A stretch of DNA of 64,000 bases from Opisthorchis felineus (lineage: Eukaryota > Platyhelminthes > Trematoda > Opisthorchiida > Opisthorchiidae). Positions 58,684 through 64,000 of this stretch are shown here, in pieces. The stretch is taken from positions 408,543 through 472,542 of the forward strand of contig SJOL01007090.1 of the NCBI GenBank assembly GCA_004794785.1, written 5' to 3'. Made by a program: the position numbers and the translations under genes. The number at the start of each line of letters is the position of its first letter. Positions within the stretch are counted from its first letter, which is position 1. The notes under the pieces are model-generated. The model made no database searches and was not told the origin of the DNA. It saw only the letters and a program-made list of their open reading frames with translations.

Positions 58684-60111
58684 CTTAGTGTTGTGCCTCA
58701 ATGCATAACTGTGCGTGCTTCTTTGACTTACTTAAGTAGGCACTCGAACTTCCTCCTGCTCCAGATTCCTTCAGCACAATCGATTTCGGTTGATGGCTAC
58801 TTCCTCCCCGTGGTGGTCTAACGGTTGGTTGTGTTGCTCTGCCAAATCGCCCTCTAATCAAACATTCCTTGTCTGGAGGTTTCACCCGCGGTTAACTCGG
58901 TTAGTTGGGCATAGCTGAAATCACAATCCTTTTCTAAATACATCTTACAGTAAGTATATTTAGCTGGGTTTGTCATAACCGAGCCTTTTTCAGCCTACCT
59001 GATCGGGTTACTAATATCGTGTACCACTGTTGAGAAGGATCCCGAGTATATATATATATATATGTTGTGGTGTTTTGTACCTTTCTTTTGCTTTCATTAT
59101 AACGTTACGTATTTCACCAATTTCATAAACGATTTTTGTTTGAATACGCAAAACCACAAAAACGCGCAGTTGTACAAATTACATACAATACAGGCGTGGT
59201 CGCATTCTCCGATTTTCCCTTCTCATTTCACTCGCGCTTACAGCGGTTATTCGCGAGCTTCATGTGCTAACTCTGGTATCAAAACATTTCAGANCGAACC
59301 GGCATCGCAAGCAAGCCCTCTTAATACCTATTTTATGTGCAGAAGGCTGATATAATTGGTAAGTAATTTGCCATAATCATTTTTGCGTCGTTACAAACCC
59401 ACCACCGTGCCATAAATTCGGTGGCACAGTTCGTCGGACAGGAATCCATCGCTTATAATACACCGGAGTAATAAAACACTTGGTAAGACTGAAAACGGTT
59501 AGGCTCGTTTTTCGTACGTTTTTGTATGTTTGTAACGTAGTAGTTTGATAAATAATTGCAGGGCAAGGATCACTTGGACAACTACTTTAACATGACTTGG
59601 TAGTTAAGACCAGCGTAACACGGGGAACCAGTTTCCGCCTCATAAGTGCGGGAATTTAGGGAAGTAGCTGCTAAACCAGCAAGTACCCAGCTGGAGTAGA
59701 TGAAAATTCGGAACTGCTCCCTGTGTCGTACGCGATAGCAGCTGGCCGATCAGGGCGGATGGAATAGACCCAGTTAGAGCAAACCCAGATAAGCTTACTT
59801 GGAGTTTCCCACCGGGAAAACATCACTGGAATCACCATTGGCAACATTGTTGCGCGGTGCCCTCGGAATCGGTTTCTTATTTTTTGCTCGTGCAAATTTC
59901 ATAACGAATATTTCTACTGTCTATCCTAATCATAGAGTTAACACGTGTCATTTGGTTTGGATATTTTACTGAGTTACAACCTGTACGTGAAGACTCCCTG
60001 TCAGGTTTCACTCCATTTTTGAAGTGCAGCCACTTGCTTGCAATCACGGGCCAGAATATGACAGACTGCACTCTGCTACAACTATGGGTGAGCCACAACA
60101 GAGGTTGACGA
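58684..60111. other. Mostly featureless; (TA)n and one N
   Basis: A short TA repeat lies at 59047-59062 and the only ambiguous base of the window is at 59294. Minus frame 58685-58885 may belong with the exon candidate to its left. No other feature is supported. Confidence 0.35.
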
Positions 60112-60980
60112 AATGGATGTCCATCGAATGTGAAATATGGAGTGCAATGTCGCACTTGTCAGGCCTGGTGGCGTTTCAAGTGTACAGGTTTGTAGGATGA
60201 CCAGATATACCGATTATTCGAATTCCCCGACCCCTTTGTCTGCGTCAGCTGCCTCCACTTTAGGGGTAGTAAGCATTTCACAAGTAACAAGATATCTGTC
60301 GATAATGAAACCAAGACTTACTTACAAGCTGTAAAGACCATTTTAATGGAAAACAAGATGGCACTTCTTTTGAACGCTTTGGATGATGCAAACACAAAGA
60401 ATGTGGCGGCCTGCACGAAAGTTGACAACGAAATCTTCTCCCTGAAGGTGCTCCTAGCACTATCCATCCCGGGTTCTTTAGTTGAGAAGGTCATCCAGCT
60501 CTCTGATGCGGCACTCAAGACAACCACGGCGTCCCCAGTGGACGGGCGCATGGGGAAGTCCAGGATGATCATCTGGGGGTCATTTTCCAGAACAACCACG
60601 ACAATAAAGCTGGCAAATTGCTCATTGCTGGTGTTTTACGAGGTCTGAATAAGAATCGCTTCACGCAGAATGGTTACGCGAAGAAAAACAAGTGAACCTT
60701 GGGCTTCTAGATGCACTTTCCTCCCCGATTTCCGTACAGAGGACTATCAGTATTCAAAAGTCATTCCCGAATATGAAGGTTATAACCGCGGATGGCCCTC
60801 TAGAGACACGAAAACTGGGTCGGAGTGGTTCCAGAGGGGAGGTGGGGAACAAGCTTAACTTTGGCGGCAGATCAGTCGAGCACAAACTTATGACCAACGT
60901 GATGACAGTTGTGGACCCTTGTGCACTTAAAAGCACGCTGAACCAACTGACAGCGTGTCCAGTTTGCAGCATCTACTGAA
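60112..60980 (+). pseudogene. CR1-like LINE, ORF1 relic with PHD-like finger
   Basis: One reading frame from 60112 to 60648, with a single internal TAG. It starts with a zinc-finger pattern: NGCPSN, then VQCRTC, WWRFKC, and FVCVSC. This is the spacing of the PHD-type finger found in ORF1 of some CR1-like LINEs, but the usual His after WW is Arg. After about 60640 protein-like translation continues in two frames to 60979, implying a frameshift. It points the same way as the endonuclease at 62.8-63.8 kb and is probably the same element. Non-functional. Confidence 0.5.
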
Positions 60981-61165
60981 CTGTGGAAGGCACATCGACG
61001 ACCATTGGCAATGAGGTTCGGGTTGGGGCAAGCTTCAGGAGGAAAGGGCATCCAACATAAATGGAATTACTGTCGTTTATTTCCTTGTTTGTTCTAACGC
61101 TATGATAGTGCAGCCTTGGGGTCACGGTCCCGAGTGCCTCGAAACCGGGGAACACGCACACGTGG
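60981..61165. other. Spacer, possibly LINE body
   Basis: No clear frame; between the ORF1 relic and the minus ORF. Confidence 0.3.
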
Positions 61166-61387
61166 TCATTCGACAGACAACGTTAGGACGTAGCCGTCGT
61201 CCTCCATGATTTCCCGTCGGTCGCAGTGATATGACGTATGCATCTCATATTCCCGCATGAGGCACTCGGCGTGCCAGGACACCTGTAAGGTGTGCTTCAG
61301 TGTTTCTGGGTGGTGCACCCAGTTTTTCAGGTTGCCGTTTGCGTTCTCTGGACAGGCGGTGCTGCGTGTATTGTTCGTAATCACCAA
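61166..61387 (-). CDS. Minus-strand ORF with coding-like codon use, unknown
   Basis: A 73-codon minus frame ending at TGA, with GC-rich third positions unlike its surroundings. It contains NLKNWVHHPETLKHTLQVSW and DRREIMEDDGYVLTLSVE. It may extend further right (another open minus frame reaches 61508). It lies within the region spanned by a plus-strand LINE, so it could be an insertion, an exon, or an antisense shadow. I do not recognise the family. Confidence 0.25.
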   Translation of the reverse strand: MVITNNTRSTACPENANGNLKNWVHHPETLKHTLQVSWHAECLMREYEMHTSYHCDRREIMEDDGYVLTLSVE

Positions 61388-61825
61388 ATGCGCTCAACTT
61401 ACTAGCTTCTTCGGATTTCCGATTGGTCTTTCTGGCCGCATGATTTTTTTGTAGCATACCTACTCGCAAAGCAAGATTTGGTGCTTTGATTACAAGCCGC
61501 ATGCACAAATAATATGTAGTTATCCTTCATGCAGTCATTTAATGTTTTATCAAATGGTGTAAAGGATAAAAAACCGGACAGCGGCCAAGTTCTCAATTAA
61601 CTTATCTCGGACCATATCCGTAACCTTAGCACTGCAAGAAAGGAGATGAAATTAAGCAAAACAAATTCCATCAAAACTAAGGAAGATTATGGTTGTTTTT
61701 ATAGTGAGCATGCATACAGTAAAATGTCACATTTTTAAGTGAAAAAATTTTATTCAACAGATTAAGGTTTCGGAGAAGCGAGCATCTGGCGACTAAGGAG
61801 CAGTATAAGCCGGATTGGGTCAACT
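61388..61825. other. No recognisable feature
   Basis: Nothing supported. Confidence 0.35.
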
Positions 61826-62395
61826 GTGCAGAAACGAGTAGCGAAGTCCACCCGTAGGTCAAACACAAACATCGACCTTGACGTCGAGGATCGCTGCGAG
61901 AATCCCACAGCAACTGGCCGGTTAACCAGGACGAAGCTAGCTAAGGTTCCATCACCTTATAAGGAGGCGATAATCAATAACATTGCGGAAAATTCTTCTG
62001 AGATTGCGAAACTACCATCCTCCAGTTCTATTACGTCAAATACGGTCAGCTTGATCGTGGATCTGTTCGTTACTCATGATCCAGAGGGCCAAGGCCACAG
62101 ATCTGACAACACTGTATCTGAAAAGCCTGCCCACACCGAGTTGGCCACGCTGATTGCATACGAGCTGGGGGTCGTTCCGAAAAACGAAAGCGATCGCGGT
62201 CGAATAGGCTACACAAACCTCGCCCAAGAGGAATTCAAGGCACAGTCCTCGGTGAAGACGATCAACTTGGGAGTGCCACAAAAGGCAATACTCCCTGGTG
62301 GTCACATCCAACGTACAAGACAACATAGGGTCCCACAGAGGCATTTTTACTGCCAAACCGCGCCAGGAAGCCCAAGCAACCAAACAAGAGCCTGA
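61826..62395 (+). CDS. 189-codon ORF, possibly LINE ORF1 remainder
   Basis: The first 140 or so codons are hydrophilic and protein-like (for example SPYKEAIINNIAENSSEIAK); the last part is basic and low in complexity and may be out of the true frame. It precedes the endonuclease of the CR1-like LINE in the same orientation, so it may be the rest of ORF1, but a cellular exon is also possible. No domain recognised. Confidence 0.3.
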   Translation: MQKRVAKSTRRSNTNIDLDVEDRCENPTATGRLTRTKLAKVPSPYKEAIINNIAENSSEIAKLPSSSSITSNTVSLIVDLFVTHDPEGQGHRSDNTVSEKPAHTELATLIAYELGVVPKNESDRGRIGYTNLAQEEFKAQSSVKTINLGVPQKAILPGGHIQRTRQHRVPQRHFYCQTAPGSPSNQTRA

Positions 62396-62784
62396 CCACC
62401 GATCTTCGGACAACGGCATTGTACGTCCTGCAAGAAGCAACCGTAGACGTTTTTGACCAAGGAGGGGGAAATGCGCGCCCCAGAAACGAATGGGCCGTCT
62501 CAGCTGGGCTCCGAGGGGAGGGGCAAATCTTTCTACGAGGGAATAGGGGGCATTGTAAGCACCAAAGCTGCAGGTAGACAAGTACGCCGTGAACGTCTCT
62601 CCGAATCCTTGGAATCAAACCGGGCGTAGAACAGTTAATTCTGTCAACCTCTCTGGGGTCGGAGAACCGTGTGCTCCCACGTTCGGACGCAGTAGAAATA
62701 GCAATAAAGTGCACGACCATTAACTTCCTTGGCCTTTTAAGAAACCTCCTTGTTATTCAAAAGTCGTATTATTTTGAATGGCAC
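62396..62784. other. Probable LINE inter-domain region
   Basis: No clear long frame on the plus strand; the large minus frames are shadows. By position it leads into the endonuclease. Confidence 0.35.
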
Positions 62785-63840
62785 TTTATAGTCGCATTTA
62801 CATAAACTTGGCCAATACCAAACGTCTTTGATGCCGATATCTCGATAAATGACTACTTTACTTGCCGAGTGGGGAGGGAGGGTTGCCTGCCCAATAGTTA
62901 AGTATGGGCATGCCCACTTTGGATGTCTCTTGCGACGCCACTCCTGCACCTTTTTGTGAAGCGCTGTGGATTCAACTTACGCTGCGTGGTACCGATTCTC
63001 TTCTACCCGGCGTCTTCCACCGTTGCTGTCACGTCCGAAGGAAGAAAGCCTGTTCGTCATACAAGCACTCGAGGAAATTTACTCCAGGTACCACTCCACG
63101 CATTTTCCGCTAGTAGGTGGTTGTGATTCTTCAAAAAACTCCTGGATGGAATTCCGGCACATCGGGTCTAATGGACATTTTGCATCGGCGCTGACCAAAG
63201 TCGTTCAACAGAGTGCTTGGACTCCACATATCGTCGCAATCAACAGATATCGCACAGGCAATGATGATGTGTCGATTGATACTCCCCTGGGATATAGTGA
63301 CCAACAAGTGATAACTTTTGGCTTTATCTGCTACTAGGCCAGGAACTCGGAACCTCAAACATGGTCTCGAAACTTCTGCCATGCATACTTCTCAGGAGCG
63401 CGTACCTTTCTTGGCCAGCCTAAACTGGGACCAGCGGAGGAGACATACGGTTCTGTTGTGCAGAAAATTCTCGATGCTGGTGCGATGTTCATCACAAAGG
63501 AACCGACAAACAGTCAAACGGAACAGAAGGCACCCAAAAGGATTCGGCGCCTTCTGGAAATTAGGTCCAAACTTTTCTTCAAAAAGCTAAGGAGACGCGG
63601 AAGATGGGCTGGCATTTTGTACGTTATGGAACCGCTGGAAATCATGAATTCGCCAACTGAACGTAGCAAAGCATACCACCGTACTAGGGCTCCCTCAGAA
63701 AGGCAGAAATGCACAGCACCCGAAACGCCGCCTGAGAAACAAACCAGTCGCCTTCTCTTGATGGACAGAAACTAGGAACCCACGAGTGACCCAGTAGTGA
63801 TATCTGAGGCATACAGATAACAGAATACACGCCTGCATTC
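62785..63840 (+). pseudogene. CR1-like LINE: AP endonuclease and linker to reverse transcriptase
   Basis: Endonuclease pieces follow in order across three frames. FIVAFT-stop-TW (the ETW motif with Glu replaced by TAA) and NVFDADISINDYF; then LWIQLTLRGTDSLLPGVF; then from about 63026 FVIQALEEIYSRYHSTHF and NSWMEFRHIGSNGHFASAL. The GDFN box is lost. TPLGYSDQQV (SDH changed to SDQ at 63296-63304) closes the domain. After one TAG (63335-63337) the same frame continues into the linker: KAPKRIRRLLEIRSKLFFKK. A frameshift near 63590 leads to GDAEDGLAF and later EPTSDPVVISEAYR. The RT itself would lie mostly beyond the window. Dead several times over. Confidence 0.75.
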
Positions 63841-64000
63841 TGCTTTATTGTCCTCAACGCATCCACGATTAGCCGGACGAAACTACGAACAGCCTCAAAA
63901 CAACTTTATCTTCGTGGTAAAGGATGTTCTTCAACACTCGCGTATTACAGCGCGCTGCTCGAATCTCAAGGTCAGGTGTTGTAAAAATATTTTTTTAGAC
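63841..64000 (+). other. Possible start of LINE reverse transcriptase region
   Basis: Continues from the linker but I cannot recognise RT motifs before the window ends. Confidence 0.25.

Noticed and set aside
1..64000. Bacterial features (operons, CRISPR arrays, rRNA, prophage)
   Set aside because: None seen; the sequence has eukaryotic repeat and retroelement content throughout.

Overview
The window looks like non-coding, repeat-rich DNA from a parasitic flatworm, probably a trematode. It is AT-leaning, has no operons or long intact genes, and carries degraded retroelements, microsatellites and GT-AG-bounded ORF fragments. The repeats resemble what I remember of opisthorchiid flukes (Clonorchis/Opisthorchis). 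That assignment is recollection, not a search result. I cannot assemble one complete cellular gene; only a few isolated candidate exons are offered, at low confidence.

The dominant signal is a dispersed repeat family (about 20 copies or fragments from 1.9 to 55.2 kb, both strands) whose core reads as a small type I hammerhead ribozyme. The order is: outer stem, GCCTAC, CTGATGA, GCCC-CAAGAA-GGGC, GAAA, CCGG, TC (cleavage), GTGGGC, outer stem. The outer stem pairs ATAAGGTTG with CAACCTTAT, and GGAAACTC with GAGTTTTC. Stem III is only the palindrome ACCGGT, the reduced form reported for hammerheads of Penelope-like elements that act as dimers. Around the ribozyme lie two recurring modules of roughly 100 bp, called A and B here, in the order A-HHR-B-A, sometimes in inverted arrangements. 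Most copies are mutated. The copy at 46871-46968 keeps the whole core; 3111-3207 and 10816-10914 are nearly intact.

A second, unrelated family at 4195-4490 (-) and 15091-15350 (+) has a tRNA-like A/B-box head and, downstream, another hammerhead-like core with a palindromic minimal stem III (ACAGCTGT). It recalls the ribozyme-bearing Sm-alpha SINEs of schistosomes.

Protein-coding mobile-element relics are a Penelope-type GIY-YIG endonuclease at 44.4-44.8 kb (-), a non-LTR reverse transcriptase fragment at 41.2-41.6 kb (-), and a CR1-like LINE from about 60.1 kb to near the right end (+): a PHD-like ORF1 finger, then an apurinic endonuclease and the linker towards the RT. All carry stops or frameshifts, except that the Penelope endonuclease frame is open.

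Layout: 1-4.2 kb sparse relics; 4.2-4.5 kb ribozyme SINE; 8.9-11.1 kb ribozyme cluster; 15-16.6 kb SINE and ribozyme repeat; 18-22.4 kb microsatellites and ribozyme repeats; 27-29.1 kb tandem ribozyme repeat and candidate terminal exons; 32-38.3 kb ribozyme repeats, (TCA)n and a tRNA-like relic; 41-45 kb RT and Penelope relics; 46.8-55.2 kb densest ribozyme cluster; 58.5 kb candidate minus-strand exon; 60.1-64 kb LINE.
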